This document shows, one piece after another, positions 1 to 5,399 of a stretch of 8,832 nt of DNA. Positions within the stretch are counted from its first letter, which is position 1, and each line of letters starts with the position of its first letter. The notes below the pieces were generated by a model, which searched no databases, was not told the DNA's origin, and saw only the letters and a list, made by a program, of their open reading frames with translations. Source of the stretch: Nitrospiraceae bacterium (GTDB lineage: Bacteria > Nitrospirota > Nitrospiria > Nitrospirales > Nitrospiraceae); contig JAABQN010000073.1 of the NCBI GenBank assembly GCA_011391455.1, forward strand, positions 1 through 8,832, given 5' to 3'. The position numbers were made by a program, and so were the translations under genes.

Positions 1-2
1 AC

Positions 3-1295
3 TGCGGCGTGCCGTTCTGCCAGGGAAACACCGGCTGTCCGGTTGTCAACTTGATTCCAGACTGGAACGATCTGGTCTATCGTGGCCGTTGGAAAGACGC
101 GCTCAAGGCGCTCCATACCACGAACAATTTTCCTGAGTTTACCGGACGGCTTTGCCCGGCGCCCTGTGAAGGGGCTTGTGTGCTCGGCATCAACGAAGAT
201 CCGGTCTCCATTCGGATCCTTGAGTGGAACATCATCGACCGTGGCTTCAATGAAGGCTATGTCGAACCGATGATGCCGGTGATGAAGACGGGCAAGACCG
301 TGGCCATTGTCGGTTCAGGTCCGGCTGGTATGGCAGCGGCGCAGCAGCTTACGCGTGCCGGTCACAGCGTCACCCTTTTCGAAAAGTCCGATCGCATCGG
401 CGGCCTGCTGCGTTATGGCATCCCCGATTTCAAAATGGAAAAGTGGGTCATCGATCGTCGACTGGAACAGATGAAGGCCGAGGGAGTGGAGTTCAAGACC
501 AGTGTGACGATTGGAAAAGACATCACGGGTGAACAACTGCGAGTACAGTTCGATGCCGTCGGCCTTTCCATGGGAGCGGAGCAGGCGCGTGAGCTGCCGA
601 TTCCTGGCCGTGAGCTCAAGGGTGTGCATCTCGCGATGGAATTTCTCATGCAGCAGAACAAACGCACGTCGGGGATTCCCGTCACGGATGAGCCGATTAC
701 GGCGAAGGGTAAACGCGTCGTCATCATCGGAGGCGGTGATACAGGCTCCGATTGTCTTGGCACGGTGCACCGGCAGGGCTGCGTCGAAGCGCATCAGTTT
801 GAATTACTCCCGGAGCCCCCGCCGAACCGCGCAGATTCGACTCCCTGGCCGCTCTGGCCCATGCAGCTCCGCACCTCGCATGCGCACGAAGAGGGTTGCG
901 ATAGAAAGTGGAGTATCTCGACCACGAAGTTCACCGGCCACAATGGCCAGGTAACAAAGCTTCACGGCAATCGGGTAAAGCTCGAGAACGGCAAGTTCAC
1001 GGCAATCCCAAACAGCGACTTCGAGATGGATGCGGATCTGATCCTGCTCGCGATGGGATTTACTGGCCCGGTGAAGAATGGACTCCTCGACAGCCTCGGC
1101 GTGAAATACGACGCACGAGGCGCGGTGTCGGTGGACGAGCAGTTCATGACCAACCTCGATGGCGTCTTTGCCGGCGGCGACACCAAACGCGGCGCCTCTC
1201 TCATCGTCTGGGCGATTGCCGAGGGCCGCAAGATGGCGGCAGGGATCGATCAGTATCTGCAAGCGGGAAAATCAGCGAAGGCAGCGGTGAAATGA
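3..1295 (+). CDS. gltD: Glutamate synthase (NADPH) small subunit, 5'-truncated by window edge
   Basis: Supplies electrons for glutamate synthesis from glutamine and 2-oxoglutarate in the cytoplasm: it oxidises NAD(P)H through FAD and passes electrons via Fe-S clusters to the large subunit GltB. The reading frame is open from base 3, so the true start lies upstream; comparison with the family suggests roughly 45-50 residues are missing, and the GTG at base 9 encodes an internal Val. Visible are the N-terminal ferredoxin-like cysteine clusters (CGVPFC...GC, then LCPAPCEGAC), the family signature NNFPEFTGRLCPAPCE, the FAD-binding GSGPAG (nt 312-329), the NADPH-binding GGGDTG (nt 729-746), and a C-terminal FAD contact region containing FAGGD. 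No frameshift is seen. The stop overlaps the start of the next small gene as ATGA. A diverged copy of its last 33 codons lies 540 bases downstream. gltB is not in the window. Confidence 0.95.
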   Translation, partial: CGVPFCQGNTGCPVVNLIPDWNDLVYRGRWKDALKALHTTNNFPEFTGRLCPAPCEGACVLGINEDPVSIRILEWNIIDRGFNEGYVEPMMPVMKTGKTVAIVGSGPAGMAAAQQLTRAGHSVTLFEKSDRIGGLLRYGIPDFKMEKWVIDRRLEQMKAEGVEFKTSVTIGKDITGEQLRVQFDAVGLSMGAEQARELPIPGRELKGVHLAMEFLMQQNKRTSGIPVTDEPITAKGKRVVIIGGGDTGSDCLGTVHRQGCVEAHQFELLPEPPPNRADSTPWPLWPMQLRTSHAHEEGCDRKWSISTTKFTGHNGQVTKLHGNRVKLENGKFTAIPNSDFEMDADLILLAMGFTGPVKNGLLDSLGVKYDARGAVSVDEQFMTNLDGVFAGGDTKRGASLIVWAIAEGRKMAAGIDQYLQAGKSAKAAVK

Positions 1296-1501
1296 CGAAG
1301 AAAGAAGCGCAACAGTTTGTGCTGAGATGGCGCCTTGCCAAAGCCATCGGATTGGTAGAGCGTGCTACATCGATGACTGAGAAGAAGACTCGATTGAAAG
1401 AATGTAATCGAATCGCTGCCGAGTTTGGCTTGGGCATTAAACTTTACATCAAGAACCATTCTGAACAAATCGGGCCAAGCCTTTATTGGCGCCCTGTCTA
1501 A
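1292..1501 (+). CDS. Small hypothetical protein, translationally coupled to gltD
   Basis: 69-residue protein that I do not recognise. The start ATG shares four bases (ATGA) with the gltD stop, an arrangement typical of translational coupling, and this overlap is the main reason to believe the gene. The product is basic and soluble-looking, begins MTKKEAQQFVLRWRLAKA, is largely helical in character to about residue 45, and ends GPSLYWRPV. It has no signal peptide, membrane segment or metal-binding cluster. The N-terminal part faintly recalls small uncharacterised helical proteins found beside toxin-antitoxin genes, but I cannot assign a family. It lies between gltD and the relic of a second gltD end, so it may have arrived with the event that separated the two. 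It is plausibly a real gene, but its function is unknown. Confidence 0.6.
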   Translation: MTKKEAQQFVLRWRLAKAIGLVERATSMTEKKTRLKECNRIAAEFGLGIKLYIKNHSEQIGPSLYWRPV

Positions 1502-1622
1502 CGTATCTAAAAATTCCTCTCAGGCGGAATCTCTATCGCCAAACTTTCCGCTCGAACCCCTTAAGATTTAGCGGATATTGAGCAGCTGCAAACGATCCAA
1601 CGACAAAAAGGAGATTGCTGAT

Positions 1623-1841
1623 ATGGCCAATAAGCCTGCAGTGTTTTCGGACGTGGCGCAACTAGCAGACTGGAATGCTGACGCCCAAAATCTGCTCTCA
1701 GCGACGCTGTCTGCTACCCCGGCCCAACGTTTGGCATGGCTGGAGGAAGCACTTCGCCTGGCCTATGCGAGCGGTGCATTGAAACCGAAAAGACTGATTA
1801 AAAAAGAGGAATGGGAGGCGATGAGCTTATCGCCTCGTTAA
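1623..1841 (+). CDS. Small hypothetical protein, antitoxin-sized
   Basis: 72-residue protein of unknown function. ATG 1623 was chosen because a strong ribosome binding site, AAGGAGA (1608-1614), sits 9 bases upstream; an in-frame TTG at 1578 has no such signal. The sequence contains a helix-rich segment, TPAQRLAWLEEALRLAYA, followed by a basic SGALKPKRLIKKEEWEAM tail, giving an overall look of a small regulatory or antitoxin-like protein; this is an impression, not a family match. Its last codons and its TAA stop (1839-1841) fall inside sequence homologous to the 3' end of gltD in another frame, so the C-terminus SPR, and possibly more, appears to be a chimera created when the ORF was joined to the gltD relic. 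No partner toxin is recognisable. Confidence 0.6.
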   Translation: MANKPAVFSDVAQLADWNADAQNLLSATLSATPAQRLAWLEEALRLAYASGALKPKRLIKKEEWEAMSLSPR

Positions 1842-1933
1842 TCGTTTGAGCCATTGCCGAAGGAAGAACAATGGCGGCGGGCATCGACAAGTATCTTCAC
1901 GCTGGGAAGTCGGCTAAGAAGTCAGTCTCCTGA
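1832..1933 (+). pseudogene. Relic of a second gltD 3' end
   Basis: Read from 1832 this stretch gives ASLIV*AIAEGRTMAAGID followed by KYLHAGKSAKKSVS and a TGA stop. The end of the intact gltD reads ASLIVWAIAEGRKMAAGID followed by QYLQAGKSAKAAVK. After the internal stop 21 of 27 residues match, while over those codons and the final stop 57 of 84 nucleotides match, with most differences at third codon positions. That pattern shows the copy was once a coding gltD from a diverged lineage. The Trp codon is now TGA. Homology may reach a few codons further left (GGA GGC GAT at 1814-1822 resembles the GGD of FAGGD) but that is uncertain. The fragment cannot make a functional protein. Confidence 0.85.
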
Positions 1934-1995
1934 AGTTTCCCCTCGATTAAGTCAGAGCCAACCTGGTCAATCTCCTTCGCTCGCAGAACGGGGAG

Positions 1996-2093
1996 GGGAT
2001 GGAGGCTGATGATCTTTCTGTGCTCGCGCAACGCGCGGCCTCCGAAGGCCCTCGTTGGACGCGCGCAGTGGAAGATCACTCAGCCCCCATCCC
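1996..2093. repeat. Hairpin repeat unit A
   Basis: The left arm (about 1996-2017) and right arm (about 2070-2093) are near-complementary: the reverse complement of the right arm reads GGGATGGGGGCTGAGTGATC against GGGATGGAGGCTGATGATC on the left. Between them is a GC-rich core (2018-2068) that also occurs in unit B with 43 of 51 bases identical. The core begins CTGTGCTCGCGCAACGCGCG and ends with TCGTTGGACGCGCGCAG. It resembles a repeat class I associate with Nitrospira genomes. It could be a REP-like element, a non-autonomous mobile element or a structured RNA. Confidence 0.85.
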
Positions 2094-2123
2094 TGGAGAG
2101 ATAACGAGCAAGCGTGGAGGAGA

Positions 2124-2219
2124 GAGGGCAGACTAGATGCTCTCCTGTGCTCGTGCAACGCGCGGTCGCAGACTCCCCTCGTTGGACACGCGCAGCGGGA
2201 GAGCATCTAGCCCGCCCTC
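2124..2219. repeat. Hairpin repeat unit B
   Basis: Second copy in the same orientation, 30 bases after unit A. Its arms (2124-2145 and about 2198-2219) are nearly perfectly complementary around GATGCTCTCC / GGGAGAGCATC, but differ in sequence from the arms of unit A. The 51-base core (2145-2195) is shared at 43 of 51 positions. Keeping complementarity with different arm sequence argues that the folded form matters. Confidence 0.85.
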
Positions 2220-2249
2220 AAGGTTGAAGAGAAGAATAGGAAAGCGGTG

Positions 2250-2273
2250 GTCGCTCGATGCGCGCAGTAAAGG
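2250..2273. repeat. Possible partial third copy of the hairpin-repeat core
   Basis: The segment CGCTCGATGCGCGCAGTAAAGG (within 2250-2273) matches the right end of the unit A core and the start of its right arm at 16 of 22 positions. No complementary arm is visible. It may be a decayed half unit or chance similarity in GC-rich sequence. Confidence 0.3.
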
Positions 2274-2551
2274 GCAGCCTGGCGACTTCTCTCAAGATTA
2301 GGAAGTGATAAATGGAGAATTGGAAATCCCTCACCCGGGCTCAGTGCATGGTGTGGGACCCTCGGTTTGGAACTGACCATCCATAATGGAAGTATTTCTC
2401 AGGGCAACCATCCTGGTGGCACTTGACGGCGCATATGAATCGGCTGAAAATGTGCGCCGTGATTGATGCTTCCCCTCATCGGGGTTTGTTCTGAGATGAA
2501 GAAGAGACAGCGTGATTCGGAAGACACCGGTGCAGAGTAGGAGATAAGGGG

Positions 2552-3775
2552 TTGAGGATGTCGACAACTCCGATTCGGATTGGGCCAGGCGAGGAGGGAC
2601 GGCTGATCGTGCGCGTGCCCTATGCTCCTGAGCGTGTGGCAAAGATCAAGACACTGGCTGGCCGTCGGTGGCATCAGCAAGAACAATACTGGACTGTGCC
2701 GAAAACGAACAGGGCCGTCACGCATTTGCTCACTCTCTTTGCCGGGGAGCCGACCGAAGTCGATTCTTCGCTGGACACTGCGGGAGCCTCTCAACAGAAG
2801 AAACCGTTTCAGGAATCGCACTCGCAGTTGTTCGATCGGCTGCATGTCGCGTTGCGTGCCCGTCACTATGCCCGTCGGACCGAACAGGCGTATGGCCATT
2901 GGATCACGCGGTTTAGCCACTTTTATCACGGTCGCCATCCTGTCGAGATGGCCGAACCGGAAATCAACGCCTTTCTGACTCATCTGGCGGTCAAGGAACA
3001 GGTCAGTGCCTCGACGCAAAACCAAGCACTGGCGGCGGTACTCTTTCTCTACCGACATGTGATTGGGCGTGGCATAGGCGACTTAGGCGAGGTCATCCGT
3101 GCCAGAAAGCCCGAGCAGTTGCCCGTGGTCATGACCCGTGAGGAAGTCAAAGCCGTCTTGGCGAACCTGACCGGTGACAAGTGGTTGATGGCCTCGATCA
3201 TGTATGGCGCAGGTCTCCGTTTGATGGAATGCCTGCGCCTGCGGGTGCAGGACATCGGTTTCTCCCAGAATGAGATTCTGGTTCGCGACGGCAAGGGGGC
3301 GAAAGACCGGATCACCATGCTGCCCGACTCGCTCAAGGTGCCGCTCCAGGACCACCTCAAGCGGGTCAAGGCCGTTTACCAACAGGATCTCGCCGATGGA
3401 TGGGGCCGCGTCCTGCTTCCCAATGCCCTCGACCGCAAGTACCCCAACGCGCCGAAGGACTGGCGCTGGCAATGGGTCTTTCCCCAGGACCGCCGTTGGA
3501 TCAACGGCAAGACCAAGGAACAAGGACGTTATCACATTGACGAATCACTGGTACAGAAAGCCGTCAGGGAGGCCGTGGCGAAGGCTGGGCTCACGAAACG
3601 AGCCACGTGCCATACGTTCCGCCATTCGTTTGCCACGCACCTGCTCGAAAGCGGCTCTGACATTCGAACCATTCAGGAGTTGTTGGGGCATCGCGACGTC
3701 AAAACAACGATGATCTACACGCATGTGCTCAACCGAGGGCCAGGGGGTGTTCGCAGTCCGCTGGACGGACTTTGA
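2552..3775 (+). CDS. intI: Integron-type integrase (tyrosine recombinase) with extra N-terminal domain
   Basis: Tyrosine recombinase of the integron integrase family, expected to insert and excise gene cassettes at attI and folded attC sites. Counting from TTG 2552, which follows AGGAG by 8 bases, the protein has 407 residues; ATG 2558 is an alternative start. Residues 16-65 form an additional N-terminal domain (VPYAPERVAKIKTL, GRRWHQQEQYWTVP) absent from classical IntI1. A SAM-like DNA-binding domain spans about 90-175. The catalytic domain shows R223 (GLRLME), K251 (GAKDR), H354 and R357 (HTFRH), H380 (LLGH) and Y389 (IYTH). The integron-specific insert follows box I at about 290-325 (ALDRKYPNAPKDWRWQWVFP), and the C-terminus GPGGVRSPLDGL matches the IntI signature. 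All catalytic residues are present, so it is probably active. Unlike classical integrons it points toward its cassettes. Confidence 0.93.
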   Translation: MRMSTTPIRIGPGEEGRLIVRVPYAPERVAKIKTLAGRRWHQQEQYWTVPKTNRAVTHLLTLFAGEPTEVDSSLDTAGASQQKKPFQESHSQLFDRLHVALRARHYARRTEQAYGHWITRFSHFYHGRHPVEMAEPEINAFLTHLAVKEQVSASTQNQALAAVLFLYRHVIGRGIGDLGEVIRARKPEQLPVVMTREEVKAVLANLTGDKWLMASIMYGAGLRLMECLRLRVQDIGFSQNEILVRDGKGAKDRITMLPDSLKVPLQDHLKRVKAVYQQDLADGWGRVLLPNALDRKYPNAPKDWRWQWVFPQDRRWINGKTKEQGRYHIDESLVQKAVREAVAKAGLTKRATCHTFRHSFATHLLESGSDIRTIQELLGHRDVKTTMIYTHVLNRGPGGVRSPLDGL

Positions 3776-3795
3776 ACCCCCTTACGGAGGTGGTG

Positions 3796-3946
3796 TTATG
3801 CGGATCCGCATAAGAACCCGTGATAAATGGTCGATAGGGCGTAACTCATTGGACTACCGTCGATTATGGGATATTGTTCACGATCATTGAAAGTGTGTTA
3901 CGCGTATAGAAAATGGCAGATCCGGTTCTTATATGGATCCGCCTAA
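3796..3946. repeat. 151-base inverted-repeat element between integrase and first cassette
   Basis: The terminal 23 bases (3796-3818 and 3924-3946) are inverted repeats matching at 20 of 23 positions. The left end is itself a perfect 18-base palindrome, TTATGCGGATCCGCATAA (3796-3813); the right end carries a degenerate version with TATGGATCCGCCTAA. No target duplication is evident, and the roughly 105-base interior has no gene. It could be part of the attI region (integrase-binding arms), a MITE-like element, or an extended hairpin. It lies 20 bases after the integrase stop and ends five bases before the GTTAGAC core site. Confidence 0.75.
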
Positions 3947-3951
3947 ACATT

Positions 3952-3958
3952 GTTAGAC
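3952..3958 (+). other. Integron core site GTTAGAC (candidate attI crossover point)
   Basis: GTTAGAC fits the GTTRRRY core at which integron integrases recombine, with the crossover between G and TT. It sits 176 bases after the integrase stop and immediately before the first cassette gene. No R''/L'' arm pairs with it on the left, so it is better read as the junction in attI than as the end of an upstream attC. Confidence 0.6.
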
Positions 3959-4444
3959 GCCATGGATACCTCAACGCAGTAACTAACCAGGAAACGGCTC
4001 GCGCCGTCCATTGACCTATGACGCGGCAAGCAATTCGCCCAGAAGTCGAACTGCTCTGGCTCTCCACGGTAGACCAGGGCCGGCAGCTTGAGCTGAGCAC
4101 AAAGTTTGGAGGACTAGGGCACACCATCGCCACGGTGGTTGCGGACGAGAAAGACGAATCCCTTTGGGTCGAGCTCGAGGTTGGAGATTCCCTCGTTCAG
4201 GTGCCAATCGATGCGTTCAAGAAGCTCCTTGAGTCAGCTCTTGAAGAGGTGCATTCCGAAACCTGGTTCCAACGAAACGTCGAAGGTGCTACTGATCCCG
4301 GCCTGTCTCCCGCCGGTCGAGCGTTCCTAAAGCGGCGCAGCCGCACCGAGGACGAGTAGAAATGTACGTCGTGCTAGCGTCTAACAAGCAGTTGGAGCGG
4401 ACGGTCATACGTCGGTGCGTGCGCGCCGCCGCTCAACTGCGGCG
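3953..4444 (+). mobile_element. Integron gene cassette 1
   Basis: A 492-base unit bounded by the crossover points of GTTAGAC (3952) and GTTAAAC (4444). It contains one open reading frame (4018-4359) in the usual orientation, followed 19 bases later by a complete attC. This is the standard build of a single-gene mobile cassette. A tiny frame ATG-GAT-ACC-TCA-ACG-CAG-TAA starts at 3962 and may be only a chance leader. Confidence 0.75.
4018..4359 (+). CDS. Cassette-encoded hypothetical protein
   Basis: 113-residue protein of unknown function, the only gene of cassette 1. ATG 4018 is the first start in the frame because an in-frame TGA lies at 4012-4014. No good Shine-Dalgarno sequence precedes it, so translation may depend on upstream initiation or the cassette transcript. 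The product is acidic in its middle part, with a beta-rich segment VELEVGDSLVQVPIDAFKKL (about residues 51-70), an alpha-helical stretch to about 82, and a basic tail ending LKRRSRTEDE. It has no signal peptide, membrane helix or recognisable catalytic motif. Proteins without database relatives are common in integron cassettes, and its placement before an attC supports a genuine cassette gene. I cannot assign a family. Confidence 0.75.
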   Translation: MTRQAIRPEVELLWLSTVDQGRQLELSTKFGGLGHTIATVVADEKDESLWVELEVGDSLVQVPIDAFKKLLESALEEVHSETWFQRNVEGATDPGLSPAGRAFLKRRSRTEDE

Positions 4445-4450
4445 TTAAAC
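4379..4450 (+). other. attC: attC recombination site (59-base element) of cassette 1
   Basis: A textbook attC of 72 bases. R'' is GTCTAAC (4379-4385) and R' is GTTAAAC (4444-4450). The inner arms pair as GCAGTTGGAGCGG on the left against CCGCTCAACTGC on the right. One extra G in the left arm (GTTGGAG against GTTGAG on the complementary read) is left unpaired, as expected for an extrahelical base that orients the folded strand. AA and GCC spacers separate R from L. The terminal loop is roughly 25 bases. Confidence 0.92.
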
Positions 4451-4470
4451 CCCCAAATGTGTACGCAAGA
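4442..4470 (+). repeat. Cassette-junction repeat, copy 1
   Basis: The 29 bases from the attC core site onward (GCGTTAAACCCCCAAATGTG, then TACGCAAGA) recur at 5072-5100 with 25 of 29 identical. The sequence continues 20 bases past the core site into the following segment, which is further than a shared core site alone requires. Confidence 0.7.
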
Positions 4471-4528
4471 CTGGCGCTCGGCAAAGAATAGGTTCAAGCA
4501 AAGAAAAGAATTCACGAAACGTTGATTG

Positions 4529-4586
4529 CTCCGAGCGCTGGCATGCTGCTGCGCGACCTCACCGGAAGAACGGGGACCCACCGAGG
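4529..4586 (+). repeat. Spacer repeat R1 (right half only)
   Basis: 58 bases running from CTCCGAGCGCTGGCATGCTG to GGGGACCCACCGAGG. They match the right half of R2 at 53 of 58 positions and that of R3 at 51 of 58, all in the same orientation. The left half found in R2 and R3 is replaced here by unrelated sequence. It lies in the 307-base gap (4360-4666) between the cassette 1 gene and the VOC gene; apart from attC and this repeat I see nothing else in that gap. Confidence 0.85.
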
Positions 4587-4666
4587 ATTGGGGCGAATAA
4601 AGGTTCCAGGAACCATTGATCGGTCCGGCACAGCGTCTGGATTAGGCCTCGCAAGGGGAAGTTACG

Positions 4667-5032
4667 GTGAATCTTCGCGTCACAGAAATCAAGGCCTTCG
4701 TCCCGTCCAAAGACTTCGAGGTATCCAAGCAGTTCTACAAAGACCTTGGATTCACGATGGCTTCGGAAGGGGGTGGTGTTGCCTACTTTCACTTTGAGCA
4801 TGTCAGCTTCTTGCTACAAGACTTCTGCGCAGAATCGCTGGCCGAGAACTTCATGATGCACATCCTCGTCGAAGACGTAGAGGCCTGGTGGAATCACATC
4901 CAAGCCAGCGGAGTAGCAACAAAGTACGGCGTGAAGGTAACGGCCATAGAAACGCAGCCGTGGAGGATGCGGGACTTCTGCCTCTTCGACCCGTCTGGTG
5001 TCTTGTGGCGGATCGGCCAAAATACGAATTGA
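4667..5032 (+). CDS. VOC family protein (glyoxalase/bleomycin-resistance fold)
   Basis: 121-residue single-domain protein of the vicinal oxygen chelate superfamily, which includes glyoxalases, fosfomycin- and bleomycin-resistance proteins and many uncharacterised cassette proteins. GTG 4667 is preceded by AAGGGGAA with 6 bases of spacing. The first beta-alpha-beta module shows VSKQFYKDLGF (residues 19-29) and the second ends RDFCLFDPSGVLWRIGQN (102-119). The Glu usually found near the end of the second module in metal-dependent members (IE in a LIEL-like motif) is replaced by Arg-Ile here, so a metal-free binding protein is as likely as an enzyme. It follows a proper attC and precedes a second core site, so it may be or have been cassette-borne, although its start lies some 220 bases from the junction, unusually far for a cassette. 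Substrate unknown. Confidence 0.85.
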   Translation: MNLRVTEIKAFVPSKDFEVSKQFYKDLGFTMASEGGGVAYFHFEHVSFLLQDFCAESLAENFMMHILVEDVEAWWNHIQASGVATKYGVKVTAIETQPWRMRDFCLFDPSGVLWRIGQNTN

Positions 5033-5035
5033 AGA

Positions 5036-5080
5036 ATTCAACCGCCGTTACCTGATACCCGCTTAGCTCGAACGTTAAAC
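5036..5080 (+). other. Degenerate or truncated attC-like site after the VOC gene
   Basis: GTTAAAC (5074-5080) fits an R' core, and ATTCAAC (5036-5042) fits the R'' pattern RYYYAAC. The 45-base span is shorter than usual attC sites and the inner arms do not pair (left arm after R'' is CGCCGTTACC, right arm before R' is GCTTAGCTCGAAC). It may be a remnant left by recombination, with the R' half intact and the partner half lost. Confidence 0.4.
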
Positions 5081-5100
5081 CCGCAAGTGTGTACGTAAGA
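5072..5100 (+). repeat. Cassette-junction repeat, copy 2
   Basis: ACGTTAAACCCGCAAGTGTG followed by TACGTAAGA matches the junction at 4442-4470 in 25 of 29 bases. It leads directly, after ten bases, into repeat R2, whereas copy 1 leads into unrelated sequence and then R1. Confidence 0.7.
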
Positions 5101-5110
5101 ATGTGACAGG

Positions 5111-5226
5111 AAAATATACGGGGAGTCTTTTCTAGCCTTAATTCGTTTTCTCTGCCCATCTACATCCATTCCGAGCGCTGGCATGCTGCCGCACGACCTC
5201 ACCGGAAGAACGGGGACCCATCAAGG
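5111..5226 (+). repeat. Spacer repeat R2 (full length, 116 bases)
   Basis: The left half (5111-5168) begins AAAATATACGGGGAGTCTTT and matches R3 at about 47 of 59 aligned positions. The right half (5169-5226) runs from TTCCGAGCGCTGGCATGCTG to GGGGACCCATCAAGG and matches R1 at 53 of 58. It sits upstream of brnTA in the gap 5033-5399. Stops interrupt the obvious frames and I see no gene. Bases 5227-5361, between R2 and the brnT promoter, hold nothing I can identify. Confidence 0.88.
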
Positions 5227-5361
5227 CGTGGCTGGCGCGCATGATTCATGGAGGCTCGTTACGAAACTGTGGAGACGCCAAGCGAGACGGGCGCGTGGAG
5301 CCACGAGAGGCCGAGCAACTGTAGCTGACAGATGTGTCCGGGCGATCGAATCCTTCCTTGA

Positions 5362-5389
5362 TTGACAGAGGGATCCATATTGGTATAAT
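5362..5389 (+). promoter_or_regulatory. Near-consensus sigma-70 promoter of brnTA
   Basis: TTGACA (5362-5367) and TATAAT (5384-5389) are both perfect hexamers, separated by 16 bases, with a TG one base before the -10 box (extended -10). Transcription would start at about 5395-5398, only a few bases before the brnT ATG at 5400, leaving no room for a Shine-Dalgarno sequence. Confidence 0.8.
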
Positions 5390-5398
5390 TTTTATACC
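5382..5398. promoter_or_regulatory. Inverted repeat overlapping the brnTA -10 box, likely BrnA operator
   Basis: GGTATAATTTTTATACC is a perfect 7-3-7 inverted repeat that contains the whole -10 hexamer and ends two bases before the brnT start. BrnA-type ribbon-helix-helix antitoxins are known to repress their own operon, so this is the natural operator candidate. The assignment to BrnA is inferred from position and symmetry. Confidence 0.65.
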
Positions 5399-5399
5399 G

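Larger units (their letters stand above)
1934..2551. other. Gene-free interval carrying hairpin repeats
   Basis: No convincing gene was found in these 618 bases. Minus-strand open frames across the repeats simply translate the repeat core and are rejected. The interval holds two large hairpin repeats (listed separately), a possible partial third, and about 280 bases upstream of the integrase without an assignable feature. Within that last part TTGACG (2423-2428) and GAAAAT (2446-2451) are 17 bases apart and could be a weak integrase promoter. A short GC hairpin of the form CCCC-tcatc-GGGG followed by TTTGTT lies near 2477-2495. Both are weak. Confidence 0.6.

Noticed and set aside
1897..2206. 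Two minus-strand frames of 60 and 79 codons across the hairpin repeats
   Set aside because: Both translate the repeat core (peptides like CPTRGVCDRALHEH and RPTRAFGGRALREH mirror each other because the DNA is repeated). They lack ribosome binding sites and coding character.
2399..3058. Long minus-strand frame opposite the integrase start
   Set aside because: It overlaps the integrase N-terminus over most of its length, has no family resemblance, and the plus-strand frame has full catalytic and family motifs.
3796..3958. Inverted-repeat element plus GTTAGAC read as a long attC site
   Set aside because: There is no RYYYAAC core at the left end able to pair with GTTAGAC; the strong pairing is between the GGATCC-containing ends instead.
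4851..5159. Minus-strand frame of 102 codons across R2 and the VOC 3' end, with a similar MGRE start in the reverse of R3
   Set aside because: The shared start comes from the repeat itself; the frames diverge into unrelated sequence or stop, and the longer one lies opposite the VOC gene.
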